NCBI RefSeq assembly: GCF_001949145.1
Contig: NW_019091406.1
Span: 1,797,515 to 1,861,514 of the forward strand
Direction: 5' to 3'
DNA: 64,000 nucleotides
Origin: Acanthaster planci
Taxonomy: Eukaryota; Echinodermata; Asteroidea; Valvatida; Acanthasteridae
Position numbers and translations under genes: made by a program
Notes under the pieces: model-generated
What the model saw: only the letters and a program-made list of their open reading frames with translations
What the model was told of the DNA's origin: nothing
The model's database searches: none
Part shown: positions 1 through 16,622 of the stretch, in pieces
How the letters are laid out: every line of letters starts with the position of its first letter
Numbering within the stretch: the first letter of the stretch is position 1

Positions 1-332
1 TTTGCCGGGCAGTTGCATTTGCCAAGTAATTTTTATCAAGTTGTGAACATTTCGCACAAGCCTAGAATGAATACATTTTTACATCCACACAAAAGAAAAA
101 AAATATTTGTCACAAGTTTTTCAACTCTCTATGAGCATTGCCCATGTAAATATTTAATTTGTTAATGTACATTGTATGCATTTGTCTTAATTTGTTGCTA
201 TAGAAATTTCTATTGGATCTGAATATATCTTATGCAAACCAGGAGTTTACACTTAATGTTTCGAGTTGATACTGCAGAAAAAGTAAATTTCATGTTAATC
301 TATAATAAGCTACAAATCTGGCTCTTTTTCAG

Positions 333-443
333 TTGATTTGGTCCTTAAAGGCAATACCTTCTGTAGAAAATGTCAATCCGATCGCAGAGTGGCCAGCTGT
401 AGCCATGGGCGTCGGTTACAAGTGGTACAATTTGCAAAAATAA
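333..443 (+). CDS. Last coding exon (37 codons incl. stop) of an unidentified gene entering from the left
   Basis: A pyrimidine-rich tract ending in AG at 331-332 precedes an open frame that starts in phase 0 and closes at TAA 441-443. The 36 residues read as a plausible protein C-terminus (LIWSLKAIPSVENVNPIAEW, then PAVAMGVGYKWYNLQK) with regular codon use. The upstream exons lie to the left of the window. I do not recognise the family. The aromatic and hydrophobic composition would suit a small membrane or membrane-associated protein, but that is a guess. Support is the splice acceptor plus the sensible peptide; there is no homology evidence. Confidence 0.5.
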   Translation: MIWSLKAIPSVENVNPIAEWPAVAMGVGYKWYNLQK

Positions 444-3248
444 GAAAATGATTTCCTTTATTTCATCATGTAAATAGTCGATAGTTAATCTTTAAATCTA
501 CACAAATGCTAAACAGGACCTTAATTCAGACTAAAGATATGACTTTTTAGCTGGCCTCCATTCAAAGTTGTGTAATCTTAGAGTCATAGCCATTTCTTGT
601 ATTTATTGAGGGGGTGGTCAAACATTTCCGAACTATTTTGGGTGAGGCTCGAAAAACTCTTATGTCAGTTGATATGCTCTGCCAATACGAGGACGATCAT
701 GAGCTCCAAATTTGGAACATTGGTGGATCTTGTATGTGCATGCACCTTAATCCAGACATGTTGACAAATGCATGCTGTTTATTGATAATCAAGTTTGTGT
801 GAAATTGAGCTTTACAAAAAAGTAATACCACTGTTGTATAATTCCATACCGAGAGGTACAGGGATTCATTGAATTTTTGTCGCTGATTTACTCTTGTCAA
901 GAAGCCCTCTGTATTGAGGGGTTTTTGTTTTCAATGTTTTAGGAATTGGGAGGCATTTTTTTTTAAGTATTGAGACTTTCGTCCTTCACTGACTTATATT
1001 GTGAAAAAAAGGCTTACTTTGGTGAGACTTGAACACCAAAGGAAGACTTTACTGCCAGAGCAGTGGCAAATTATAAAAAGTGGATCTGTCCAAACTTACA
1101 TTTGCAGCTGCATATAACAGGGTGCCTATTGAATCCACTGGCTAGCCACTGTGGCCACTTCCAATAGACCCTTGTGCTACCAAGCCAACCAAGGCAAAAT
1201 TGGTGCTGCTGGTCCATGCTATGACACTCCTGTGTGGGATATCACAGTATGCCTTGTTCGCATTGTTACAAATCAAAAGCAATATGGCCTTGTGTTAAAT
1301 TGGCGAAGGGAAAATGTCACTTGCCCAATGTCAAATATTATTTAATGCAAATGTGCAGATTGTAGTTTGTGGGTATTTTTTTACATAATACGGCTTGTTT
1401 TGTTGTTTGTTTGGGATTTTTGTTTCCATTTTTTTCCTGCGACATCAGAACTAAGGCCTAATTATACAACGCTGCTTAATGAAGGTAAAGAAATCCTGTT
1501 TACTATAGCAAAATTTTCTGTGTTGACAGTTTCAGTTTTTTGTTCGTTAGCGTATTTTTTGTAATTTTAACAATGAAGCATTGTTCACAACCTCATGTAA
1601 ACCTTGTAAGATGTATACATATTCTTTTCTATACTTTCTAATATTACATTTTGCTACATAGATGTATACCATTCTTCATAACATGTGCTATTTCTATTTA
1701 GTTTACTATGCAGCAAAATTAGTTGAAATTTCATTTGGCTGTCCCAGCAATGACTGGATCTTCAACAAAACAGGTGTCTCTGGAGTAATGGCTGACTAGG
1801 AATTCAAATGAAATCGGCCATCTTGAATAGCAGATGTTGTTTCCAAGTTGAAACAGGAACGCTGCAGGTTCTTGCTTCATCTGTAGTATAGGCATGTTTG
1901 ATGAAAGACAATCCATTTAAAGCACAAGATCAACCCCCTCCAGGGGGATGTGATCTCTCTTCTGAAGGTTAGTAGTGGCACTTCAGAGCTCTGTGAGGGG
2001 GTTTATGATGACCTTAGTTTCCTTTCCATTTTCAGCTTCATCTCTGGACCTCAAAGCTAGTTGTGGGCCCTTACTATTCAGACCAAAGGAAAACTAATAC
2101 CATCTGCAGCTACAATTTGATACTAATTTGCTTGAGTCAAAAACTACAAAGTCGCCTACCCAAAACATCGCAGCCCAAGCTGGAGAGTAGCCTGTGATTT
2201 TAGAAACCCTGTTGGTGGAATCCGAGGATTCATGAGTGCTTAGGGTTAGATTTGAACTAAAAACAATCTGATGCAAACACATGAAAAAAAAAATCCAAAA
2301 TTGTCAACATTGCCTTGTGATACTTGGGCTGAAGGTGATTCCAAGCTCCAGTTCCACTGAACCAAGCTTATCGATGCTCCCCTAATCTCTTTACCTCTTC
2401 TTCAGTTAACCAGGATTGGAAGTCCTAGCATTCTCTTTGGATTACATTTCGAAGATTCAGTTAAGTTTACATCTGTACTGTCTTAGTATCTCGATGCACT
2501 GGGACTTGACTTTGTCGCTGATTCACAGCAGAACATGGTGTTACAATACATGTAGTCCTTTTAACACGAATTTACAATGTGCCTGGCAGATTTTTATAGT
2601 AAATTTTTATTTAACATTTTATGGCCTGAATGTTAATTTTTGCCGCTTAAAAACTGAATGTCATTATTTGGGGGTTTTGTGTCAGAGAAGGGAATGTGAG
2701 TTGTAGTGAACTGCCATATCTGTGTATGTGTCTTGGTCTCTGAACAGGTCTCTGCCAATGTAAACTGCCTTCCACACCATTCTGCCTGAATCAAGTCTTT
2801 TTTTTTTAGTTTGCACAGGCATGAGAGCTTGACTTGGAGCCTAGTTGACCTGAGGCAAAGTGTACAGTTTTGTCTCCATGGTATTAACAAACAGGCTTGG
2901 GATGAAAGCATTTGGCGCCGTATACACTGGCCATTTTTCCTTATTTAAAAGTGATATTTTTTGTTTTAAATCGGTGGATGTTGTTTCTAGGTTGGAATCT
3001 GTATGTAGTAGTTGGTCAGATGTTATTGAATGACAGTGGATGTCCTCAACATGAGAACATGCTTTTGTGTCATGACCTGTAACTGCTTCAGTGCTTGTCA
3101 CCAGTTCCTTGCTGTTGTTCTGAATTTTCTAGCTGTGTAAGTTAAACCCCCCCCCTTTCATCTTAATGATATTTGCAGTTTATCTTATTCTGCATCACCG
3201 TCATTCTGATTGAGGTACATGATGTGTCCTTCAGGAAAGGTACTAGTA
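444..3248 (+). other. Probable 3' UTR or intergenic DNA after the left-edge gene
   Basis: No convincing coding exon was seen on either strand. The stretch is AT-rich with long T runs. A clear AATAAA lies much further on, at 3948-3953, so transcript end position is unresolved. Confidence 0.3.
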
Positions 3249-3373
3249 ATAGACGCTTTGCGTGGTAGCCATCTTGCGGGGCGATTGTTTGCCACTGCTG
3301 GGGAAACCTTTGCGAAGACCCTGTGGAACAAAATCACTGTCTTTTAAGATGGCGGCCATGCAAACCCTCTGTA
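3249..3373. mobile_element. Short TIR element, TAGCCATCTT family (copy A)
   Basis: The ends are inverted copies of each other. The left end (AGACGCTTTGCGTGGTAGCC then ATCTT) matches the complement of the right end (AAGATGGCGGCCATGCAAAC then CCTCT) at most positions. No coding capacity. A related left end occurs at 62524. The arms carry an AAGATGGC motif that resembles a YY1 site, which may be coincidental. Confidence 0.5.
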
Positions 3374-3539
3374 CCACAAGATTAGTGTGCTAGCCAATGT
3401 TCACAAAACACTGTCAAGGACCAACGGTTCTTGGCCACTACTGTGGACGTGCCCAGTTGACAAAGGTCATACATCTGGATTTGTCTGGACTTTGGACTGG
3501 TATCCCAACAGCTTGCAGAAAGAGAGAGAAATGTTTAAT

Positions 3540-3667
3540 GGGCCTCTGTTCTGATGATGCCACACTTTGGTTTACATGTGTGTGTTTCTGTGGAGTCAAT
3601 GGTACCCAAGGTCTTTTGAGTTACATTGGAAAACACACATGGATTACAGTGGCATCAGTACAGGGGC
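3540..3667. mobile_element. Short TIR element with GATGCCACAC arms (copy 1)
   Basis: Left arm GGGCCTCTGTTCTGATGATG continues CCACAC. The right arm at about 3646-3667 is its inverted complement (GTGGCATCAGTACAGGGGC). A second copy at 61310-61438 shares arms and internal words, which supports a dispersed MITE. Confidence 0.55.
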
Positions 3668-4896
3668 TTACAGTAGATTTGATACAAGGAGCCAAGCGTG
3701 TCTTTCTTCCTGTGAAAACCTTTATATCCCTCTTATCAATTTCCTGTCTGTAACATTTAGCCTGGGTTTTAGCTTTGTATTTAATATAGTATTCCATTTC
3801 AATTGCTTACTAAATTGTAGAACAGGTTGCAAATTATGTAAATTGTCTGGGAAGGGTTAAAAAAAGAACAAGGCTTATATGTATGCATTGAAGCTTCCAA
3901 CTGTCAAACAAAACATGTATTGTTTGGAATAATTGACTCAACTGAAAAATAAATCAAAATTAAAGGGAACTTGATGCTTGTTGAATCGTGATATTTGTTG
4001 CCATGTGCCACTTTCATGCCCCCTCACTTTAATCCTCCCCCCCCCCATCAGTTCAAGTTTTGGAGAACATTAGTTTGGTAGCCTCAATTTGCACTTCCAA
4101 TCCTGCCAAGGCATTTGCATGTACCTGTTTAAATCAGGACCGACTGGACCATGAAACAAAGCGGATGTGTCTATTATACACATGCGGTAATCTTTGTAAA
4201 AATTCCACCAAATCAGTGCTACGTTTTTTATCCAACGTTTGGGCAGCAACTCAGAAGTCTTGGAGTATTAGAGCTATGTCAACCTTGGAATTGCAATGCA
4301 TAACTGAAATTAAAACACAAGAACGCATTTTAATATTTTGAAGCATTTATCCTTTTGCCTCCTATTAAGCTAGGACATGGTATGGGGTAAATTTTTGGAT
4401 TCTGCAAGTGAGCCAATGATCTCCATTAGCATTAATCGCCTCATAATGACCAAATAATTACAAATGACACACTATTTTAAAGTCTGTGACTTGCAAGTTA
4501 CACTTGCTTTTATTTGAAACATTCCCAACATCAGAACTGGAAACTGTATGTATGACCGGGGTTCGATATGAGGCATATTTTGAGACTGGATAAACTCTAA
4601 CTGAAAAAGTCTTCATGTTTGTCAACTTCAACTCTTAAAATACAAAACCTAATAGTTGTGGCAACAGAAAAACCGTGCTTGAAAAAAGACGATTAAGCTT
4701 TGTCCAAAGAATATCGATCATTCACTAAACTATCCACGGATGACTTGCAAAATATTTTCGGGAACCATGCAAAATATTTTGAACAGAAATGAACACACAT
4801 GGTGATGCCAGTTCAGAAAATGACAGTAGATGACATGCCGTAGTGTCAGAAGCTTTAAGAGCAATGAAATTTGTGCAATTGGCTTGGAATATTTCA

Positions 4897-5050
4897 ATAG
4901 AGTACCGAAGTGTGATGTGACAATGAACCAGAAAGTGCAGTGCAAACGAATGGAGTAAACGCTTGTGTTGGTTCATGCGCTGGTTCATGCGCTTATTATG
5001 CCTTTTACACACTAATTGTGCGCGTGACGTATTCACTTCAGTACTCTATA
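4897..5050. mobile_element. 150-bp TIR element, AGAGTACCGAAGTG family (copy 1 of 3)
   Basis: It begins ATAGAGTACCGAAGTGTGAT and ends with the inverted complement CACTTCAGTACTCTAT. The interior (GCAGTGCAAACGAATGG, CACACTAATTGTGCGCGTGA) is shared with 35676-35828 and 54507-54656. The TA next to the arms suggests a Tc1/mariner-like TA target duplication. It has no coding capacity. Confidence 0.8.
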
Positions 5051-5880
5051 GTATCTGTCTAGTTGATCTCAGCTACAAATGAAAGACGAGACAAATCTCA
5101 GCAGTTAACACTTCTTATACCAACAGTATCCCTAATAAAAATATCACTGACAGAGTAGTACTTCAATACGCACCTCGTGACTTTCATTTTCAAGAACTGA
5201 CACACACTGAGGTACCTGCGTGCATGCTCGGGACAATTTTGTTTTTACGAACTAAAACTTTTCTTAGTTTCCTATTTCATGCAAGGTTTTTGTTGAATTT
5301 AACCCTCTTCTGTAAGAATACGGATAGAGGGAATTGGTGTTGGACCTTTTATAGCATTGTTTTCTGAATTACATATGTGACACCGCACATCAAAATATGG
5401 AATAAGTCTCAAATGGATTTTTTGAGATGTGTACATGGTCAGAAAGAGAATTTCATAAGCTTTCACATGGTACATTTTACAACTGTATTGCTTCTTTGGT
5501 TCTCAAGTTAGGATCTGATGAAACATGATAAGTCACTTGCAGGCTACATATTTCAATATTGCATGTACATATTTCAAAAGGTCAATTTGAGACTTATTCC
5601 TGATTTCGATGTGCTGGGTCAAACATATCCACAAAATGCTTGGGCATCACTTTGTGATGACTACCTCTCTAACTTACACTCTAAGTGCTGCATACCAGTC
5701 TACCTTGATGTCTGTTAGTGCAGCCACAATATACAAGTGTACAGTTTTCACAAAGTATACCCAAACAGCACTCGTGGGTGAGTTCAAGAAGACAGTGACA
5801 AATTTGCTTAGAAGTATTACGTGCGTGGCACCTCTTTGGCAGAAGGCCCCCTCGAGTTGAACCGGAATATCGGACTACGC

Positions 5881-9722
<3,842 letters not shown>

Positions 9723-10197
9723 CTTCTCCGCTGAAAAAAACCATCTGAGTGGCTAGGGCTAGGCCTATTGTGGGTCTATTCCAACTGCGGACGGGGCACG
9801 GCTATGGCCATGGCGATAAAAGAGAGCTACTAGTATATGTATCACGCGTGCTAATCCCTAGCCCCGGCCCAGGGTCTCGTGCGCCGAACCCCATCATATA
9901 ACGATATTGCTCATGCCATTCAAACAACAAAGCGGCTTCTGTCAAATAGGGATCGCTCGCATTATTGTCCTTCGCAAAAATTTGAGTTTTGACTGGTGCC
10001 TCCGTACAGGTTCCCCCTCAGTGTCCACAATAAAATTGACATGTTGTTTCCTGAAGATTAAAATTTCCGGTTTGATGTTGGAAATCCAGAAAATATCCAA
10101 ATTTGTTAATTTCCCTTGTGTTGAACCATGGAGGAATATCGGATGTGTTTTAATTCCTCCGGGGTTGAACAGTAACTTTCTTGACCAACTTTGAGAA

Positions 10198-11218
10198 CTT
10201 TTAATTTTATCATCATGATAGAAATATGGAAGTGTAAAACCTTTGTGCCCCATTTTACCCTCGTATAAAGGAAAGACATTGTGTCTCGGTACTGGAACTA
10301 AACATTTAACTTTGGTCGTTTATTTAGCAAACTAAAGTATCTACTCATACCTCATTCACCAAATAAGTAAAGACTGTAATAAACAAGCTCAACAAACATA
10401 ACCAGTGATATAACTTACACAAGATGAAATCATCATAGCATTACAATACATGTTGATGTTGGCCTTGAACACTTTCATTATTTTTGGTTATGTCAAGAAC
10501 TTGATTTTGTCCAAAAATCTTATACATGTAGTTCACATAAAACTATATCAGATATTTACATTTAATTAATTTTACTAATATGCTACATGCCCTTGTTTCC
10601 TTAAACCCTTTTCCCTTGTTTCCTTAAACCATGTTTTTGAATAAATGCCAAGCATGTTTCAAGCAATACAGAATTTATAGACACATCCCAGATGATCGAA
10701 AATGGTTAAAATGAACTGAAATTTAAAGTTTAAAAAAATTAAGCTAAAAAATTTAATTCAGATATTTCAAACAATTTATTTGCTTGACAATAGTTACAAA
10801 ATCATACTGAAAGACATAGATCTTTAAGTGATATCCCTGATATGATAAGCTTTCCTAAAACTTTAAGTGAATTCTGAATATAGAATTCAACAAAACAATG
10901 AAAGAAAAGACTACATCTCCCATCACTGCCTGATCATTCAGACGGCTACAATCACTAAAGTGAAGATAATTGTTACTGTATTACTTTAGTGAAACATTCT
11001 CTGACTAATTACCAGAGATGAAAATATTGAATTCCAAAATGTCTTTGGCAAATTTGCTGGAACAAAATGTAAAACTTAGAACCAGTCTTGAACCAAGTTT
11101 AACTGAGCCCTTTTGAAAAGAAACAGAATGACTGAACTTGTGGGAGACACCACACCATCAGGGCCACACCTTACAATGCAACGGTAAAATCATGGTGTAC
11201 ACGAACATGTACCCACAT
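10198..11218 (-). other. AT-rich region, probable 3' UTR of the TM2 gene
   Basis: No coding exon seen. Two AATAAA signals on the minus strand, at about 10775-10780 and 10319-10324, are candidates for the 3' end of the TM2 transcript. A small hairpin (GGAGGAAT words) lies just left of it, near 10130-10165. Confidence 0.35.
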
Positions 11219-13202
11219 TTAAGCTTGCGACTCCCCAAACTTGCTCTCAACAGGTGGGGCGGGTGTTGCCATGGTTTGTTGACAGGAGGAATCACTGGTC
11301 TCCTGATAGGGGGGAGGGAGAGGGGATGGCTCAGGTTCCGCTATACCCTCATACTGTGGTGGATTGGGTGGGGGTACACCGTAGGGACTCAGCACAGGAT
11401 TAGCAGGGACCGGCATGTGATGGTTTTGATTGAGGTAATAAGGTAGGCCCCCCTGCTGGGTCGCGTATGGGAGCTGGGCATTGTGCGTCTGGTTTGCAGT
11501 GCCATAAGAGAGAGGGGGCTGACCCTGACCGTGACCCGGAGTTCCTTGACCCGGGATGAACACATACAAACGCTCGTTGTTTGGAATAACAAGGTTAGTG
11601 TACATCTCGCAACGCAGCCTTTCTCTTTTATTAGCAGCCTGGACCAGGCAAGGCATACGGACCAAATCGACCAGCCATCCAATGGTAAAGATGCCGGCTG
11701 TGAAGAAGTACAACAGGCCAATGGCGGGACCGCTAAGATAGAATCGGTGAAAACCAAGAATGCCAAATGGTACAGCATAGATGTACGCATCGTCGAGGTG
11801 GCGCGTCCAGGTACGGTTCTCCTGGACCTCCCTGTTGTGCCGACTGACGAGGCAAGGCATACGCACCAGGTCAGCCAGCCAGCCTACCCCAGCCAGCCCC
11901 CCGGTGCACAGGTAGGCCAACCCTTGGCCGACTCGCCCCATGTAGAAATGGTGCAGGCCCAAGATCCCCAATGGGAAAGCCAGCTGGTATGCATCACCCA
12001 CGGAGCACTCCATTGTTATCTCAACCACCTCGCCATTCCGAAGCTTTCTGATCTTCTCATTGGTTTCCCGCACAAGATAGGGCATTCTGAAAATATCAGT
12101 CAGCCATCCAATGCCAGCGAGTCCAGCACTGAAAGCATAGATGACTCCAAAACCAGTACGTCCCAGGTAAAAGTGATGAAATCCTTCAAAAATTAAAATA
12201 GAGATAAGAAAGACTTCATTGTTTCAAGAAATCGTGAATTTAATTTCCTTCAGTGGGAACTGGGTTACACTACAGAGGTTTGTATGGTTGTGTGGCTTTC
12301 GCTAGGCAAGAAACAAATGGAGATGGTATACTGAATCATCCAAATAAACAAATTTTAAGTGTTTGAGCTATTGTTCGCACAATCAATGTAAACAAAAATT
12401 CCACAAAATGACTGTAACAGAAACAGCACAAAGATATTCACCAAACAATCCCATCGGAAACCACATGATGTAAGCTTCTAGAAGTGTCCTCTCTCGCAGG
12501 TCATAGAAGCGATAGTTATACTGGCGTGCCACGCAGTAGCCATTCCGGACCATCTCCTCCTCTTCCTGATTAGCCTTTGCCACCAGCCAGGGAAGTCTGA
12601 TCAGATCAATGAGCCATCCTACACCCAAAAGGCCAAGGGAGAACAAGTACAACCAGCCCAAGAGGTTCCTGAAGACGACATGATAAATTTGGGCATTATT
12701 AACAGCTCAATTGTAGAAGCTCAATTGTAGAATACCTGCCACCCCGCACCGTATGATCAACCTCATAGCCAGGTACAGGTCAAAGGATCACACTCTTCTC
12801 AATGGATTTTCCTCTTGTACCCACGTAACCAGTCATTCTAGGGGTCATTTTTTAGAGTGGCAGGGTATTCTGCAATTACTCCTTATTAACATAACACAGA
12901 GCAGTGGTAGAACATCGGATATTTTGCTGAATTAATCTCTATGTGATAAATGCCTAGGCCTCTGTGAGGCCTACTTACCGTTTCAGGTAAAAGTGGTGAA
13001 CCCCGAACAGTCCAAACAAGAAACAGTAGATGTATGCTTCGAGAAGGCTTTTGCGCTGGATGGCGAACCGCTGCAAGGTTGAAACTCCTTGAATGTGCAC
13101 CGGCTGCTGTGAGGATGCCATTGGTCTGTAGGCTTGGCCATGGTGAGGATAGGCACCAGCCGGCATCCAGCTTGCCAAAGAAGGTTGCTCCGAGTTTTTC
13201 AT
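11219..13202 (-). CDS. Protein with four tandem TM2 domains and a PPxY-containing tail, three exons
   Basis: Exons 13202-12979, 12668-12442 and 12183-11219 join through GT-AG introns (phases 2 and 1) into 471 residues. An in-frame TGA sits just upstream of the ATG. TM2 units span about residues 55-104, 139-188, 214-263 and 282-331. Each has an (E/D)AY start, a G(V/F/L)HxFYL motif, a GxxGWLxDLxRxP motif and two hydrophobic helices, so eight membrane segments are predicted. The first unit is split across exons 1 and 2, the second across exons 2 and 3. The roughly 140-residue tail is rich in P, Q, Y and N and has PPQY (425-428) and PPPY (440-443), which are WW-domain ligand motifs. Known TM2D1-3 proteins carry one TM2 unit. 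The function of this multi-unit type is unknown to me. Placement in a membrane is inferred; there is no clear signal peptide before the first unit. Confidence 0.88.
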
Positions 13203-15235
13203 ATCTTCTCAACTGTGTCGATAACGTTAACCTGTAAAAGTCCTCGCGCGGTGCAGCTATTGAACCTGAATTTCAGTAACAGTATGAACTATAAACACAA
13301 ACCTACCGAAGAAATGCAAGTAACCGGGGCGCGCTTAGTGGGATGAAAAATAATTTGATGATGCGTCGACGTACGGCAGGTCAGATCATATCACGAGATA
13401 CAAAGTCCATTCCGTACAACCTTATCATGCATGCATCGCCGCGCCGGTCAGCATGTAAACAGTTCTATCACGTGCTGATGACAGTATGGTGCCCTATTTG
13501 CGTTTCCTATTTACGTGCTAGCCGCTATAGTAGAAACCTGGGTCACCTTATACTTTATTTTTAACAAATGACATCATTGTTTATTTCCTACAACTAGCGC
13601 AGCTGACTCCCTGACCGTACTACGTTATGTGATGAAGACTGGCATCAAACATGGCTAGGGGCAGTGCCAAACGAATAATGCAGCAACTTAAACAAACACG
13701 ACAAAATTATTGAAATAGAATGGTTGAAAGCAAAGTTGAAGCCTTCATTGGTAGAGAGGGCAGGCTACCACACATGCGCAATAGCATAGTAGGACCTACA
13801 GAGCGAGATAGATCTCTGTAACTAATCTTTACATTATTTTGTTAAACTCGATCATGAACCGTTAGTTTTGTGCCGGCTGGGTAAGAATATCCGCTGTGAC
13901 AATAGCAATCGACTTTTGCTCACATACTAGGGCCCAGACTTCCTTGCCACAAACATGAAAATGTCATGGGGTAGAAGGAATGGTAAAAAGGATTTTTTAA
14001 CCAGTCACTGCATTGTCAGGAGTCTCCATTGAGATCACTACTGTCATAATGCTCTCGGGCCCGAAAATTACTACCGTCATTCATGATCGAGCTTTCGTTT
14101 TTGCGATTTCTTTAATTTTCCCTTGTGTAATTTGTTTACCTTTATTAGATAAAGGTCCCCAGTCATGTATCGTTTATTTGAAAGGACATGTTAACTCTCG
14201 AAGAGTCAGGTTGTTTGGGGCTATCTCAAAGCTAGGGCAGATTCCGCCCCCTAAGAACACTGTAGACCCACAGTTGATTTTTTTTATAATGGCATGCATG
14301 CAGAAACACTCCTCATCAGTAATGGAATTTCAACTCTATCTTACATATGGGTTTGTAGCACGCCACTAAAAGGCCTGACCTGTCTCGAAAACGTTTCGTT
14401 CGCAAAGTTGGTGCCAAAATGACCCCCAGGAAGAGTCACTACAAGCTTCTTGAAAGAAATGCACCGCGGTGATATCACAACTTGCCCGGGGGGGGCAGAT
14501 TCCACCACCGGCGTTTTTCCACCACTGAGATTTCATTCTATGATGTGTTTAACCACCAATCGCGATATTGGAAGCTGCCCATTAAAATTTTGCAGTTCAC
14601 TGATAGAGCAAAGATGAGAACACTTGTACCCCGATGGTCAGTTTGTTTACATTATGAGGAGCAAGTTTGATTGGGGAGGAGACCAACAGGGATCATGGCC
14701 CACAAATGAACAATCGTTGTTACCTTTTGAAATATAATTAAAGAAAGGCGCGCGAGACTATTGCGTGTGGAAAGCTCCAAAATTTAGCCTTTCCCTCAAA
14801 GAGACCATTATAGCGATTCACAAATATTTTGGTTACACCTCTCGAAAGAAATGTTTGCATTAGTAATTTCAAAAATGTTTATGGATTACTCTTGATAAAG
14901 AAATGGGCAGGTGTGTTACAAATGTACTAGTTTAATGGATACATTTGAAGAACATTAACATGCAAATCACGGACCTAAATGCCGTCCCTTTTTTTCTTTT
15001 TTTTTTTTTTTTGGAGGATGGGTCACTTGATTATCCTTCTGCTTCTGGCAATGAGAACCAAAATGTGTCTTCTAACTTCCATTCGTCAAACTTAANCCCC
15101 CCCCCCCTTCTACTGAGCATTTTACTGCGGTTTTACTCATCCAACCACTGGCATGGATTTACACCACTAATTCAGAAGAGAGATTGTAAGAATTTATATG
15201 GTTTTCGAGATCTATAACCACCGAAACTGCGTCCA
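13203..15235. other. TM2 gene upstream region and intergenic DNA
   Basis: The first 250 bases are CpG-rich and probably hold the TM2 promoter. No coding exon is supported in the rest. It contains homopolymer runs near 14485 and 14991, and one unresolved base (N) at about 15096 before a C run. Confidence 0.35.
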
Positions 15236-15249
15236 GTCGTCCCTTCGTC

Positions 15250-15320
15250 CCATCGCCCTGACGCCACGAAGCGACGCCACGACGCGACGCCACGACGGGA
15301 CGCCACGAAGGTTCCGTCGT
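15250..15320. repeat. Degenerate tandem repeat of CGACGCCACGA units
   Basis: Units such as GCGACGCCACGA and GGGACGCCACGA recur several times in about 70 bases. A related, looser array of ACGACAGC/ACGGCAAGACGC units lies at 15995-16170 and ends with the same GCGACGCCACGACGG word. Confidence 0.6.
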
Positions 15321-15751
15321 GTCACGCGTGCTCTCGCTGTCGCCTCATTACTGGTGGAAATAGGGGGCACCCTTATAGACGGCGTTAAGTTCAATACCAA
15401 TAGAAATCATTTTTTATGATCAAATCTTGAAGGCCCTATGGGTGCATTCCACCAAAATGTCGGATTTCTGCGCGCGAGGTCAATAATATTTTGCGATCCC
15501 ACCAGGTTTTTACAATAAGACATGCCATAATCAGGAGGGATCGTAGAAAAATTTCTATAAATTGCGAATTTGCGACTGGCAGTTTCCAGTTCGGGATGTA
15601 CATGTATCTTTTACTAAAAAAGCACCAAATTGCTGGGCTATTTTGGATAGTGGCTACATTTATAGCTGAGCGCATAGCTTTACTACTATTTGGGGGTATA
15701 TGATCTCCGGAGAAAGGCGAATAAAAAAGAATTCATGTGGCTAACCCCCAT

Positions 15752-15812
15752 AAAATTGAAACGAAAAGTGTTCTTCTGACCATAGTCTTGAATTTCAAGT
15801 GAAAAAAAAAAC
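15752..15812. repeat. Dispersed repeat with TTGAATTTCAAGTG core (copy 2 of 3)
   Basis: AAAATTGAAACGAAAAGTGT followed by CATAGTCTTGAATTTCAAGTG parallels 8826-8893 and 26299-26360. Confidence 0.4.
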
Positions 15813-15994
15813 GGAGGCAAACCTCTTCCTGAGAGTAAACGGGCGGCGCCATTTCGGACTGAGTTTGCACTGTTTTCTATGGAAGCGTATTTGGTGTATA
15901 GGGTAACCAGCACATTATTTTTTCCAGGACTTGTGACATACGCCCTCTATTGCCCTTAGTGATCACCAGACATTTTTTAGGCACCAGGCGACGG

Positions 15995-16170
15995 ATGATC
16001 AACAACACGACACGACAGCACGACACAACGCTACGGCAAGACATAAGGACGCGACAGCACGACGGCAGGACGCAACGGCAAGACGCGACGGCATCAAGAA
16101 ACAACACAACGCAATACATTAAACACAGCATAAACGTAATGAGAAAGGAAGCGACGCCACGACGGCTATA
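15995..16170. repeat. Degenerate ACGACAGC/ACGGCAAGACGC array
   Basis: A+C+G-rich, nearly T-free on the plus strand, made of short variants (ACGACACGACAGCACGAC, GCAAGACGCGACGGC). It closes with GCGACGCCACGACGG, as in the 15250 array. No protein is implied. Confidence 0.55.
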
Positions 16171-16524
16171 GACTACCATAAGAATCGGGAACTTCAATTG
16201 TTTGCTCTCCGGAAATGAAAAGAATTTTCGCCCTCCACCCATACGGGCGTCCGTAGTTAATTCTACGGTTCTCACTTCTGACCAACCCTCGATTTGGCTC
16301 CGACCATGACGGTCGAAAAAAAACAACTCCTTTTTGATTTTAAAAGCTGCCAATCCTTTCTGCAATTGAACTTCCTACACAAGAAATAAACGATAGTTTA
16401 AGAATTTCCTTGCAAAACAAGAAATTATTTTTACCAACTTTTTCACCCAACCGAACCTCCCCGCCTCCAAGTCCAAAATAGGAGAACCGTAGATACGGAC
16501 ACCTGTAATAAATTTCTTAACACT

Positions 16525-16622
16525 TATGCTGACGTCACATTTTGTGAACCAAATCCAAAGCGAGGCTATGGGCGGTACCAGAATGTACACACAACGCAAG
16601 ATGGCGGTAAATTCGAGAGACA
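16525..16622 (+). repeat. Promoter-like segment, inverted duplicate copy 1
   Basis: CTTATGCTGACGTCACATTT, then CTATGGGCGGTAC and GCAAGATGGCGGT. The same order of blocks occurs on the minus strand at 17255-17165. It contains a CRE palindrome (TGACGTCA) and a YY1-like AAGATGGCGG. Whether it drives transcription is unknown. Confidence 0.5.

Noticed and set aside
15212-15419. Open frames over the CGACGCC repeat on both strands
   Set aside because: They are explained by the repeat, which lacks stop codons in several frames; no splice signals or protein character.
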